A DNA stretch of 14,749 bases from Flavobacteriaceae bacterium UBA3478 (GTDB taxonomy: Bacteria > Bacteroidota > Bacteroidia > Flavobacteriales > Flavobacteriaceae): assembly GCA_002381155.1 (NCBI GenBank), contig DFQX01000050.1, positions 1 to 14,749 on the forward strand. Reading direction: 5' to 3'. How positions within the stretch are numbered: position 1 is the first letter of the stretch; each line of letters begins with the position of its first letter. The notes beneath the pieces are model-generated. The model was given only the letters and a program-made list of their open reading frames with translations, did not search any database and was not told the origin of the DNA. Shown one piece after another: positions 1 through 6,258 of this stretch. A program made the position numbers and the translations under genes.

Positions 1-312
1 TACCACAAATTTTGGGTGATACTTTCTGAAGAACCAAAAGATGGGAGGAATATCGTACATGCTTTGATGATTCGCCGTAAATATTAGAGGGCGATTATCT
101 GGCAAAAGTTCTCTTCCTTCTACTTTATAGGTAGCTCCTAAAATTCGAGTCGAGTTGGTGAGGCTCATCGTAATAATCGAAATGATAGCATCATGAGCTC
201 GATGCCCGAAAAGTTTTAGGGTAATTCTTTGTAAGGGATCAAAGATGACCAAAATAAGCCCAAAGGCTAGATAGAAGATGGGAGATAGCAAGTAGCTAAG
301 CAGTGTTCTCAT
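1..312 (-). CDS. 1-acyl-sn-glycerol-3-phosphate acyltransferase (PlsC family), N-terminal part only
   Basis: This is an open frame of 104 codons from an ATG at 312 that runs off the left edge of the window without a stop. Residues about 5-24 form a hydrophobic membrane anchor. Residues 81-87 read NHQSMYD, which is the HX4D acyltransferase motif (H82, D87), followed by IPPIFWFFRKYHPKFVV, as in PlsC-type lysophosphatidate acyltransferases. By family knowledge it would transfer an acyl chain to the sn-2 position of lysophosphatidic acid at the inner membrane, in phospholipid synthesis. The remaining motifs are beyond the edge, so a related lysolipid substrate cannot be excluded. The ATG lies just behind the terminator of the upstream bacilliredoxin gene. 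A TAGATTTA box at 318-325 ends only 6 bases before it, suggesting its own leaderless transcript. Confidence 0.85.
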   Translation of the reverse strand, partial: MRTLLSYLLSPIFYLAFGLILVIFDPLQRITLKLFGHRAHDAIISIITMSLTNSTRILGATYKVEGRELLPDNRPLIFTANHQSMYDIPPIFWFFRKYHPKFVV

Positions 313-317
313 GAGTG

Positions 318-325
318 TAAATCTA
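318..325 (-). promoter_or_regulatory. candidate -7 box for the acyltransferase gene
   Basis: Read on the minus strand the box is TAGATTTA, seven of eight matches to the Bacteroidota TAnnTTTG. It ends 6 bases before the ATG at 312, so transcription would start at or next to the ATG. No clear -33 TTG was found. Confidence 0.35.
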
Positions 326-326
326 T

Positions 327-358
327 AAAAAACCCACTCCAGTGGCGGAGTGGTTTTT
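327..358. terminator. bidirectional intrinsic terminator after the bacilliredoxin gene
   Basis: A perfect 7-bp stem (CCACTCC at 334-340, GGAGTGG at 347-353) encloses a 6-base loop. It has a run of six A on the left (327-332) and five T on the right (354-358), so it can act on both strands. Its obvious job is to end minus-strand transcription coming from the bacilliredoxin gene before the acyltransferase gene at 312. Confidence 0.8.
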
Positions 359-381
359 AAGTCATAAGAAGTGATTATAGA

Positions 382-798
382 TTATGCACAGAATTCGTCG
401 TAAGCACCTTTAAGATTGTCAGCAATCATTTGTGCCGGACGCCCCTCAATATGATGACGCTCGATCATATGTACTAACTCTCCGTCTTTGAAAAGGGCCA
501 TGCAAGGCGAAGAAGGAGGAAAAGGTACCATCATCTCGCGAGCCTTATTCACAGCTTCGATATCGAAACCTGCAAAAGCAGTCACAATACGATCAGGAGT
601 ATGAGGGTGTGCTAAACTCATTTTTGCAGCAGGGCGAGCGTTAGCAGCAGCACAACCACAAACAGAATTAATAACGATTAGGGTGGTGCCTTCTGCATTA
701 AGCGCAGTTTCTACTGCTTCTGCGGTCACTACCTCTTCAAACCCAGCAACCGTTAGGTCGTGCTTCATGGGTAAAACAAGTTCTTCTGGATACATCAT
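382..798 (-). CDS. BrxA/BrxB-family bacilliredoxin
   Basis: A 138-residue protein of the BrxA/BrxB (YphP/YqiW) family. The signature is the CGC motif in NSVCGCAAANARPA (C47-G48-C49), in a thioredoxin-like fold. The N-terminus MYPEELVLPM, the central AHPHTPDRIVTAFAGFD and the PFPPSSPCMALF segment all fit the family, and the length is standard. In Firmicutes these proteins remove bacillithiol from mixed disulfides. In Bacteroidota the thiol partner may be bacillithiol or another thiol, so the physiological substrate is inferred. A longer frame can start at a TTG (816), but the ATG at 798 gives the family N-terminus and leaves room for a TATCTTTG promoter box (minus strand, 831-838). The gene stands alone, with a terminator right behind it. 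Confidence 0.9.
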   Translation of the reverse strand: MMYPEELVLPMKHDLTVAGFEEVVTAEAVETALNAEGTTLIVINSVCGCAAANARPAAKMSLAHPHTPDRIVTAFAGFDIEAVNKAREMMVPFPPSSPCMALFKDGELVHMIERHHIEGRPAQMIADNLKGAYDEFCA

Positions 799-830
799 AT
801 AGAAATTTTTTATCAAGCTTATTTAGACTA

Positions 831-838
831 CAAAGATA
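831..838 (-). promoter_or_regulatory. -7 box for the bacilliredoxin gene
   Basis: Read on the minus strand the box is TATCTTTG, a perfect TAnnTTTG, ending 33 bases before the ATG at 798. It is one arm of an inverted repeat whose other arm (855-862) is the -7 box of the divergent djlA. The two promoters therefore overlap and cannot easily be occupied together. Confidence 0.6.
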
Positions 839-854
839 GGGTTTTTCAAAAGTG

Positions 855-862
855 TATCTTTG
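855..862 (+). promoter_or_regulatory. -7 box for djlA operon, likely leaderless
   Basis: A perfect TAnnTTTG (TATCTTTG) ends 6 bases before the ATG at 868. With the usual spacing, transcription starts at or within a base or two of the ATG, so the mRNA should lack a 5' leader. Confidence 0.6.
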
Positions 863-867
863 CCCTC

Positions 868-1584
868 ATGCGTTCAATTGCACCTATTATTGGAGCCTTT
901 ATCGGCTATTTCGTATTGCGTTTTCCCGGGGCAATTCTCGGCTATTTTATCGGTAGAATGTTTCAGTCGAATGTTACCGTCAAAACCTTTAGTCATTCGA
1001 GACCCATTGATTTTGACTTTGGCGTTAATCTCATTTCACTGGCGACCGCGATCATTAAGGCTGATGGCAAAATAGATCAGGCTGAACTTGATTATGTTCG
1101 TCAGTTTTTTATTCGCAACTATGGCGTACAGCGTGCTAATGAGGTTTTCAGAAGTTTCAAGTCTCAAATCAATCAGAGTGAGATAAATGTGGCAAAAATC
1201 GCCTCTAAATTTCGTTCGTATACTTCATATGCGACTCGAGAACAAATCTTATACTTCTTAATAGACCTTGCTAAGTCTGACGGAAGTATTAGTCAATCAG
1301 AGATTGATAAACTAGCCGAAATTGCTCGTTATCTAGGGGTTCAGCAATGGGAACGTCTAAGAGCCCTATTCGAAGATAGTTCTGATCAGGCGTATAAGGT
1401 TCTTGGGGTTGATCCCTCTGCCACTAATGATGAAATAAAAAAGGCTTACCGCAGCTTAGCTAAAACCTATCATCCTGATAAAGTAATTACCGACGACCCT
1501 GCTCTCAAAGCAGGAGCAGAGGAGAAGTTTAAGCAGATTCAAAAAGCCTACGATACGCTTCAAAAAGAACGAGGAATTAAATAA
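868..1584 (+). CDS. djlA: DjlA-like membrane J-domain co-chaperone (TerB domain plus J domain)
   Basis: A 238-residue protein with the DjlA architecture. A glycine-rich N-terminal membrane segment (about residues 5-32, with GxxxG-like spacings) precedes a TerB-like helical domain (about 50-170) whose two acidic repeats read KADGKID (64-70) and KSDGSIS (136-142). A C-terminal J domain follows (about 174-235) with the HPD tripeptide at 202-204 in AKTYHPDKV. J domains stimulate DnaK ATPase, and DjlA does so at the inner membrane and has been linked to envelope stress in enterobacteria. Length and domain order match the E. coli protein, so the symbol is by similarity. It is first in a three-gene operon: its TAA shares the A with the next ATG (TAATG at 1582-1586), implying translational coupling. 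A TAnnTTTG box lies 6 bases before its ATG. Confidence 0.88.
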   Translation: MRSIAPIIGAFIGYFVLRFPGAILGYFIGRMFQSNVTVKTFSHSRPIDFDFGVNLISLATAIIKADGKIDQAELDYVRQFFIRNYGVQRANEVFRSFKSQINQSEINVAKIASKFRSYTSYATREQILYFLIDLAKSDGSISQSEIDKLAEIARYLGVQQWERLRALFEDSSDQAYKVLGVDPSATNDEIKKAYRSLAKTYHPDKVITDDPALKAGAEEKFKQIQKAYDTLQKERGIK

Positions 1585-2162
1585 TGGATACGCTGTTTTT
1601 TTACTTTGAGTTGGGAATCAATCACGTACTGGATCCGAACGGATATGACCACGTACTCTTTATGTTTGCCCTTGCGCTACCTTATTTATTTAAATCTTTT
1701 TTTAGACTGCTAGTGTTGGCAACGGCTTTTACCTTAGCTCATTGCCTTTCACTAGCATTAGCCGCTTTTAATGTAATGAGTGTCGACCCAGGAATCATTG
1801 AATTCCTGATACCTGTTACCATTGCGCTTACTGCCATTCATAATTTGATTACCAGCGGTCCTTCAAAAGGATCTTATAATGTTCAACTTGCTGCTACCGT
1901 ATTTTTTGGATTGATACACGGGTTCGGATTCTCTAATTATTTCAGAATGATCATGAGTGGAGAATCAAGTAAGCTCACTGCACTCTCAGGCTTTACCCTG
2001 GGTATTGAGTTGGCTCAAATTATTGTAATTACTTCGACTTTATTATTTACACTTTTGATTGCGCTTTTGGCTAGTGAACGAAAGCCTCTTATCTTACGAA
2101 TCCTTTCAGTCTTAGTATTAATTCTTTCAATAAAAATAGCTGTGGGTAACTGGCCATTCTAA
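1584..2162 (+). CDS. HupE/UreJ-2-like integral membrane protein
   Basis: A 192-residue protein with about five or six hydrophobic helices and the HupE/UreJ-2 pattern: NHVLDPNGYDHVLFMFALAL (H14, D22, H23), TAFTLAHCLSLALA (H53), TAIHNL (H86) and GLIHGFGFSNYF (H112). HupE and UreJ relatives are thought to move nickel or related metals, and the intramembrane histidines fit metal handling. The substrate here is unknown, and no hydrogenase or urease gene is in the window. It is the middle gene of a coupled operon: start and stop both overlap neighbours as TAATG. Family assignment is confident; metal transport is inference. Confidence 0.8.
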   Translation: MDTLFFYFELGINHVLDPNGYDHVLFMFALALPYLFKSFFRLLVLATAFTLAHCLSLALAAFNVMSVDPGIIEFLIPVTIALTAIHNLITSGPSKGSYNVQLAATVFFGLIHGFGFSNYFRMIMSGESSKLTALSGFTLGIELAQIIVITSTLLFTLLIALLASERKPLILRILSVLVLILSIKIAVGNWPF

Positions 2163-2587
2163 TGGAAGCAAAAAAACAACAGAAATACGATCTCGCCTAT
2201 CTTGCAATGGCAAAACGCTGGAGTGAATTATCTCACTGTACTCGTAAAAAGGTAGGAGCACTTATTGTAAAAGATCGGATGATCATTTCTGATGGATACA
2301 ACGGTACCCCCACCGGTTTCGAAAACCCTTGTGAAGACGAAGAAAACTATACGAAATGGTATGTGCTTCACGCTGAAGCCAATGCTATTTTGAAGGTTGC
2401 AAGCTCAACACAATCTTGCATAGGAGCTACGCTATACCTTACTCTTTCCCCGTGCCGCGAATGCAGTAAGCTAGTTTATCAGGCAGGGATTAAAAGATTA
2501 GTCTACGACAAGGCATATAAAGACACTACCGGATTAGAATTTCTTCAGAAGGCCGGCGTTGAAGTCGTACAGTTAGATGCAGAATAA
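2162..2587 (+). CDS. deoxycytidylate (dCMP) deaminase, ComEB-type
   Basis: A 141-residue zinc deaminase. The catalytic zinc site is complete: H70-A-E72 in LHAEANAIL and P97-C98-x-x-C101 in SPCRECSKLVYQAG. The segment DGYNGTPTGFENPCEDE (44-60) is typical of dCMP deaminases rather than cytidine or guanine deaminases. The reaction is dCMP to dUMP, feeding thymidylate synthesis in the cytoplasm. It is the last gene of the operon, its ATG overlapping the stop of the HupE-like gene. The combination of a co-chaperone, a membrane protein and a nucleotide enzyme has no obvious shared pathway, so co-transcription may simply reflect compact gene packing. No clear terminator follows in the 30-base gap to the convergent small membrane gene. 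Confidence 0.9.
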   Translation: MEAKKQQKYDLAYLAMAKRWSELSHCTRKKVGALIVKDRMIISDGYNGTPTGFENPCEDEENYTKWYVLHAEANAILKVASSTQSCIGATLYLTLSPCRECSKLVYQAGIKRLVYDKAYKDTTGLEFLQKAGVEVVQLDAE

Positions 2588-2617
2588 CGATGCTTGGTGA
2601 ATGGGGTTGTTTAGAGC

Positions 2618-2815
2618 CTATTTTAGTTTCTCTTTTACTTTCAGAGATTGAATATTAATAACCAAGATCAGAATTACAATTAACGAGACTAACACTCCGT
2701 AAATAGCAGTTCTAGAATTATCTGCCCACATGTTGTTAAAGTCGATGTGATAGGTATTGAGTACAGCTAATCCGACAGCAATGAATAGGATGATGAAAGA
2801 GACAATCTTGTTCAT
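2618..2815 (-). CDS. small two-helix membrane protein, unknown function
   Basis: A 65-residue protein with two predicted membrane helices (about residues 5-22 and 38-57). A short polar loop (HIDFNNMWADNSRT) separates them and a basic tail (KVKEKLK) follows. I do not recognise the family. It sits 10 bases downstream of marC on the same strand and is probably co-transcribed with it. The positive C-terminus and lysine near the N-terminus suggest both ends face the cytoplasm. The ATG at 2815 is the only good start. Confidence 0.65.
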   Translation of the reverse strand: MNKIVSFIILFIAVGLAVLNTYHIDFNNMWADNSRTAIYGVLVSLIVILILVINIQSLKVKEKLK

Positions 2816-2825
2816 AGTATTCTAT

Positions 2826-3404
2826 TTAAAAAAGTTGTGGTGCGTTTGCTGCAAAAAGTTTTACAGCGATAGCGAGTAGAACAATTCCAAAGACCTTTCT
2901 AATCACTGTTAGGCCATTATTACCTAGAACCTTCTCAATATGCTTCGAAGATTTTAGTACTACATAAACCACGATTAGGTTAAGAATGATGGCGACAATA
3001 ATGTTTTGTACATCATACTCTGCCCTCAGTGATAGAATGGATGTCATGGTACCTGCACCGGCAATTAGCGGAAACGCAATCGGCACCACCGAAGCTGTCT
3101 CAGGCGCTTCTTCTCCGAAAATGTTTATGCCTAAAATCATCTCTAGCGCTAAGAAGAATATAACAATTGCACCGGCCACAGCAAATGAATTCACATCAAT
3201 ACCGATAAGGCTCAGAATTCTTTCACCAATAAAGAGAAAGGCAATCATAATAACACCAGCGACCACAGATGCTTTTTCAGATTGAATATGACCTACCTTT
3301 TGTCGTAATGAAATGATGATTGGTACTGAACCAAGAATATCGATTACGGCGAATAAAATCATTGACGCCGTTAGAATTTCTTTACTGTTAAATTGAATAT
3401 CCAT
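2826..3404 (-). CDS. MarC-family (UPF0056) integral membrane protein
   Basis: A 192-residue protein with about six hydrophobic helices. MarC landmarks are FAVIDILGSVPIIISL (18-33, the family's D-P-x-G-x-x-P-I region, here with I-L in place of P-I), AFPLIAGAGTMTSIL (110-124, the conserved P-L-I-x-G-x-G segment), and a C-terminal RKVFGIVLLAIAVKLF. MarC proteins were once linked to multiple antibiotic resistance, but that role was not supported, and their transport function remains unknown. A clean TAACTTTG box (3428-3435) lies 24 bases before the ATG. The gene leads a two-gene unit with the 65-residue membrane protein behind it. Family assignment is secure; function is not. Confidence 0.88.
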   Translation of the reverse strand: MDIQFNSKEILTASMILFAVIDILGSVPIIISLRQKVGHIQSEKASVVAGVIMIAFLFIGERILSLIGIDVNSFAVAGAIVIFFLALEMILGINIFGEEAPETASVVPIAFPLIAGAGTMTSILSLRAEYDVQNIIVAIILNLIVVYVVLKSSKHIEKVLGNNGLTVIRKVFGIVLLAIAVKLFAANAPQLF

Positions 3405-3427
3405 TGTACTCCACTGATTAGGTAGTG

Positions 3428-3435
3428 CAAAGTTA
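3428..3435 (-). promoter_or_regulatory. -7 box for marC
   Basis: Read on the minus strand the box is TAACTTTG, a perfect TAnnTTTG, ending 24 bases upstream of the ATG at 3404. This leaves a leader of roughly 18 bases. Confidence 0.55.
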
Positions 3436-3451
3436 TCCCAAATTTTGAGGC

Positions 3452-3607
3452 TTAGACGATTTCTAGACCTCTTTTAACGATGGTGTAAGATTTTGGCATC
3501 TCGAGCTCATGTTCGATTACGTACTTTCTATAAAAATCCTGGAAAAGAGTAAAGAAAAACACCAGAGTGAAGGTAATTGCTGCAGCTTTGTTTAATTTTT
3601 TTGTCAT
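3452..3607 (-). CDS. candidate 51-residue single-helix microprotein
   Basis: A short open frame from ATG 3607 to TAA at 3452 in an otherwise empty 268-base gap. It starts MTKKLNKAAA, continues with a hydrophobic segment (about residues 8-22), and ends with a charged tail (YRKYVIEHELEMPKSY, then KRGLEIV). The layout (lysine-rich start, one helix, charged exterior) is what a small membrane protein looks like, and no overlapping frame is longer. I recognise no family. It lies between the DUF6503-like lipoprotein gene and marC on the same strand, with a weak -7-like box (TTATTTTG, minus strand, ending near 3638). It could still be a chance frame. Confidence 0.45.
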   Translation of the reverse strand: MTKKLNKAAAITFTLVFFFTLFQDFYRKYVIEHELEMPKSYTIVKRGLEIV

Positions 3608-3672
3608 AATAGAATGGTTTTATTCTAATAAGTTAGACAAAATAATATTGATACGAGATTTTATTCTTTCCC

Positions 3673-4392
3673 TCACTCCGAAACAATTTTAGAGAGCAAC
3701 TCTAATTTGCCTTCTTCAAATAACATTGGCAAGCTATCTAATGGGGTTCCTTTAGGAGCTTTGTAGTTGTCGTAATCGAGAAATATAAAATTCCCTTGAG
3801 GTCTTTGGTAAGCTTTTCTGAAGCGAACACCTCCGTCATTGATATGAAAATCATAAGATAGGTAAGAAAGTGCATAGGTTGAGGTATCGAAGTAATATCG
3901 ATAAGTATCCTCATGGTCGGTACCGCCATTCTCCTCTGAGAAGGATACCTTTAGAGTAGCGTATTCTTTTCCTTCAATGAGTATGTTTTCGAGAAGTGTA
4001 ATGATAGCCGCATCGTCTTTTAGAGGCAAGGGTAGCTGATAGAAATAGGCCACTGAATTGAGAGAATTAGAAAATCGAGATTCATCTTCTTCAGTGAGCT
4101 TAAGTCTTTCACCTTTAATACTTCGACTAAATTCTGAAGAGTTCCAAAGACTATCGATTTGAATAATTGTTTGTCCGGTTATAGAGTCTTGTAGTTGAAT
4201 TTTTTTGGTGTAGAGATAAGGCGATCGAGTTTTGTCGATAAGGTAAGTGTATTCTCTGAATTTAAATTCTACGGGTTCTTTATAGAAGTTTTCGAACCCG
4301 TGATATCTGATAGAAGATTCAATAATTCGGTCAGCTTCTTCTTGACAAGAAGATAGTACGATGAGAAGGATCAGCGTAAATAAGCGATTCAT
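3673..4392 (-). CDS. DUF6503-like periplasmic or surface lipoprotein
   Basis: A 239-residue protein with a lipoprotein signal: a hydrophobic core, then LSSC with the lipidated Cys at 16. After it comes ADRIIESSIRYHGFENFYK, then a predicted all-beta body rich in aromatic residues (FKFREYTYLI, YRYYFDTSTYALSYLSYD, GNFIFLDYDNYK). This layout resembles the DUF6503 lipoproteins common in flavobacteria, which are uncharacterised and look somewhat like LolA/LolB-type beta folds. That fold comparison is inference. It is the last gene of the DUF3050-DUF2237 operon: its ATG overlaps the DUF2237 stop (ATGA at 4389-4392), so translation is coupled. Confidence 0.65.
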   Translation of the reverse strand: MNRLFTLILLIVLSSCQEEADRIIESSIRYHGFENFYKEPVEFKFREYTYLIDKTRSPYLYTKKIQLQDSITGQTIIQIDSLWNSSEFSRSIKGERLKLTEEDESRFSNSLNSVAYFYQLPLPLKDDAAIITLLENILIEGKEYATLKVSFSEENGGTDHEDTYRYYFDTSTYALSYLSYDFHINDGGVRFRKAYQRPQGNFIFLDYDNYKAPKGTPLDSLPMLFEEGKLELLSKIVSE

Positions 4393-4751
4393 AGGGCAAA
4401 TTCTTTCAACACATCGATTGAAACGAATGAAAGCGTTTTTTGGTGACTGGCTTCGAGTTTGATTTTTGGGGCAATCCCCGCCTCGTAGGCCTCATACCAA
4501 CGCGTTACACATAAACACCAGAAATCACCGGGTTTGAGACCAGGGAAATGATAATAGGGGTTAGGTGTAATCAGATCGTTTCCTTTCGACAAACTGAAAG
4601 ATAAGAATTCTTCGGTCACAGCTGCACAAACGGGGTGGGTGCCTTGGTCTTGCGCTATGGTATGACAGTATCCGTCTCTAAAATATCCCGTGAGAGGATC
4701 AAGGCAACAGGCTACCAAAGGAGTTCCTAAAACATTCAGTGCCTGCTCCAT
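4389..4751 (-). CDS. DUF2237 family cysteine-rich protein
   Basis: A 120-residue protein matching the DUF2237 pattern along its length: NVLGTPLVACCLDPLTGYFRDGYC, THPVCAAVTEEFLSFS, KGNDLITP, FPGLKPGDFWCLCVTRW, GIAPKIKLEASHQKTL. Six cysteines (15, 16, 29, 42, 79, 81) include a CLC pair, suggesting metal or redox chemistry, but no biochemical role is established. An upstream ATG at 4796 would overlap the DUF3050 gene by 41 bases and add 15 residues foreign to the family. The ATG at 4751 sits 5 bases after the DUF3050 stop and gives the usual short lead to NVLG, so I prefer it. It is the middle gene of a three-gene operon, coupled by ATGA to the lipoprotein. Confidence 0.85.
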   Translation of the reverse strand: MEQALNVLGTPLVACCLDPLTGYFRDGYCHTIAQDQGTHPVCAAVTEEFLSFSLSKGNDLITPNPYYHFPGLKPGDFWCLCVTRWYEAYEAGIAPKIKLEASHQKTLSFVSIDVLKEFAL

Positions 4752-4755
4752 ATCT

Positions 4756-5535
4756 TTAGGAGAGTTGAGGCTGTTGGATTGCTTTATAGATTCCATCCCA
4801 AAGCGCGATTCGAACCTCTAAAGATTTGATAGCAACCGTCTCTGCCTCTGCCCAAAGGGTATCGTTATCTCCACAAAGTGTCTCAATCATTTTGAGTGCA
4901 ATTGGGCCGTGTTCGTCTCCGTCTAATTCAATGTGACGATCGAGATAGTATCTGAACTTATCGTAGTCATGACCACTGGTCTTTGCCTCTTCTAGTATGG
5001 CGATGAACATATCAGGAATAACATCTTCTCGTCCAAAGGTGAAAGAGGCAGCAATTTTATGAGCTTCTTTAGTCTCTACAATACTAAAGGTATAATTCAC
5101 AAAGTCTTGTGCTGCTTTTGGTGCATTAGCGATTTCTAAGGCCTTTTGTACATTTTTATTTTTTCGAAGTGCTGTGACAAATGTTTCAATTCCTTTTGTC
5201 GAGGCGCCTAGTTGCTTCATGGCATCGAGATACATTTCGAAGTGACTCATAGGTTCACCAATTTCGTTAATGTCACTCTCTTCTCCGTGAACAATTTCAT
5301 TGATAAATCTTGCTACTGCTCCGCTACCAGTAGGTAACCAAGGCAGGCTTACACAGGTAAATTGAAGTTGTAAGGCCTTGAGTAAAGACATGAAATCGAA
5401 TACTGCATAAACGTGAAACTCACTGAAAAGTTTGACGTCATCAATGTTTTGAAGACTTCTGTATAGTGGATGACGTTTTAATGACGCTCTAAACGGCGTT
5501 AATTTATTCTCTAAGGCTTCTATCCTCGAACTCAT
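4756..5535 (-). CDS. DUF3050 family protein with a heme-oxygenase-like helical fold
   Basis: A 259-residue all-helical protein that I recognise as DUF3050 from FSEFHVYAVFDFMSLLKALQ, FTCVSLPWLPTG, INEIVHGEESD and RHIELDGDEHGPIAL. The fold is related to heme oxygenase/TenA-like proteins. Candidate metal ligands are E80-x-x-H83, an acidic residue on a middle helix (E154 or E170), and H201, D205 and H209. That spacing recalls heme-oxygenase-like diiron oxidases such as UndA and CADD, but it is my inference, and a non-metal role is possible. The frame could begin at a TTG (5559), but that TTG is the end of the promoter box TAATTTTG (5557-5564). The ATG at 5535 is therefore the real start, with a leader of about 16 bases. 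It is the first gene of an operon with DUF2237 and a lipoprotein. Confidence 0.85.
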   Translation of the reverse strand: MSSRIEALENKLTPFRASLKRHPLYRSLQNIDDVKLFSEFHVYAVFDFMSLLKALQLQFTCVSLPWLPTGSGAVARFINEIVHGEESDINEIGEPMSHFEMYLDAMKQLGASTKGIETFVTALRKNKNVQKALEIANAPKAAQDFVNYTFSIVETKEAHKIAASFTFGREDVIPDMFIAILEEAKTSGHDYDKFRYYLDRHIELDGDEHGPIALKMIETLCGDNDTLWAEAETVAIKSLEVRIALWDGIYKAIQQPQLS

Positions 5536-5556
5536 ATTCCTAGCAATTTTAGAGTG

Positions 5557-5564
5557 CAAAATTA
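5557..5564 (-). promoter_or_regulatory. -7 box for the DUF3050 operon; decides the start codon
   Basis: Read on the minus strand the box is TAATTTTG, a perfect TAnnTTTG, 22 bases before the ATG at 5535. Its last three bases are the TTG that would otherwise look like an upstream start codon, so that start can be discarded. Confidence 0.6.
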
Positions 5565-5569
5565 AGAAC

Positions 5570-6181
5570 TTATGGTTTTACAGCATGCATCCGAACCACC
5601 TCGGTTTGACCCACATGACAATCCCCTTCGTTAAGTGAAACAACCTCTTGTTTTAGAATCTTGAATCGGTATCCGTCAAAATGCAACTTCATATCTTCGA
5701 TACTGTATAGAAAATCGTCTGATTTTGGTCCTCCAACTGAAGGTTGTTTAGCCTGATATTTTAAATGATTCGGACTAAAACCCTCTAGAATGATCGATCC
5801 TCCTGGTTTGAGGTAACTGATAAGTCGTTCAAAATTCATGGTACGAATGGCATTCGGAAAATGAACATAAATAAGTGCTAACGCATCAAAACTCTCAGAT
5901 TCGAATTTAAGATCAGCCAATGAGCATATTTGGTAATCAATATTTACCTTTTTTTCCTCAGCCAATTGAATGGCCTTTTTGTAGGCATTTTCAGACCAGT
6001 CATAGGCTGATGCTTGCCATCCTTTTTCAGCAGCGTAAACAGCGTTTCGACCCTCGCCTTCAGCAGGCAGTAGTATTTTACCGGGTTGCAGCAGGTCTAG
6101 TTGTTCTTTGAAAAAGACATTAGGCTCTTTTCCGTAGGCGTATTCGGCACGTCCGTAGCGATCGTTCCAGAAGTCTTTCAT
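5570..6181 (-). CDS. class I SAM-dependent methyltransferase (TehB-like)
   Basis: A 203-residue protein with the N-terminal FWNDRYGRAEYAYGKEPN seen in TehB-like and related small methyltransferases. The SAM-binding motif I is KILLPAEGEGRNAVYAA (35-51), an acidic residue after strand 2 lies in SAYDWSENA (58-66), a motif IV-like FDALALIYVHFP is at 98-109, and LKPGGSIILEGF follows at 124-135. The tail carries DCHVGQTEVVRMHAVKP. The substrate is unknown; tellurite or thiol detoxification is known for some relatives only. The ATG at 6181 is chosen because the longer frame (TTG at 6238) adds residues ahead of the family N-terminus and runs through the promoter box TAACTTTG at 6199-6206. It is transcribed alone. 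Confidence 0.85.
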   Translation of the reverse strand: MKDFWNDRYGRAEYAYGKEPNVFFKEQLDLLQPGKILLPAEGEGRNAVYAAEKGWQASAYDWSENAYKKAIQLAEEKKVNIDYQICSLADLKFESESFDALALIYVHFPNAIRTMNFERLISYLKPGGSIILEGFSPNHLKYQAKQPSVGGPKSDDFLYSIEDMKLHFDGYRFKILKQEVVSLNEGDCHVGQTEVVRMHAVKP

Positions 6182-6198
6182 AGCATGATTTTGTGATG

Positions 6199-6206
6199 CA
6201 AAGTTA
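6199..6206 (-). promoter_or_regulatory. -7 box for the methyltransferase gene
   Basis: Read on the minus strand the box is TAACTTTG, a perfect TAnnTTTG ending 18 bases upstream of the ATG at 6181. It supports that start over an earlier TTG. Confidence 0.55.
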
Positions 6207-6258
6207 GGCAAAAGCAAACGGCCTAAAGAGGATCTCAAGGTTATGAAACGGGAAAGTT

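Noticed and set aside
860..1075. Plus-strand frame of 71 codons overlapping the start of djlA
   Set aside because: It lies wholly in another frame of djlA, which has clear TerB and J domains; the overlapping product has no recognisable features.
2986..3285. Plus-strand frame of 99 codons opposite marC
   Set aside because: It is antisense to a well-conserved MarC gene with its own promoter; composition is that of a complement shadow.
4751..4796. Longer start for the DUF2237 gene at 4796
   Set aside because: It would overlap DUF3050 by 41 bases and add residues not found in the family; the ATG at 4751 follows the DUF3050 stop directly.
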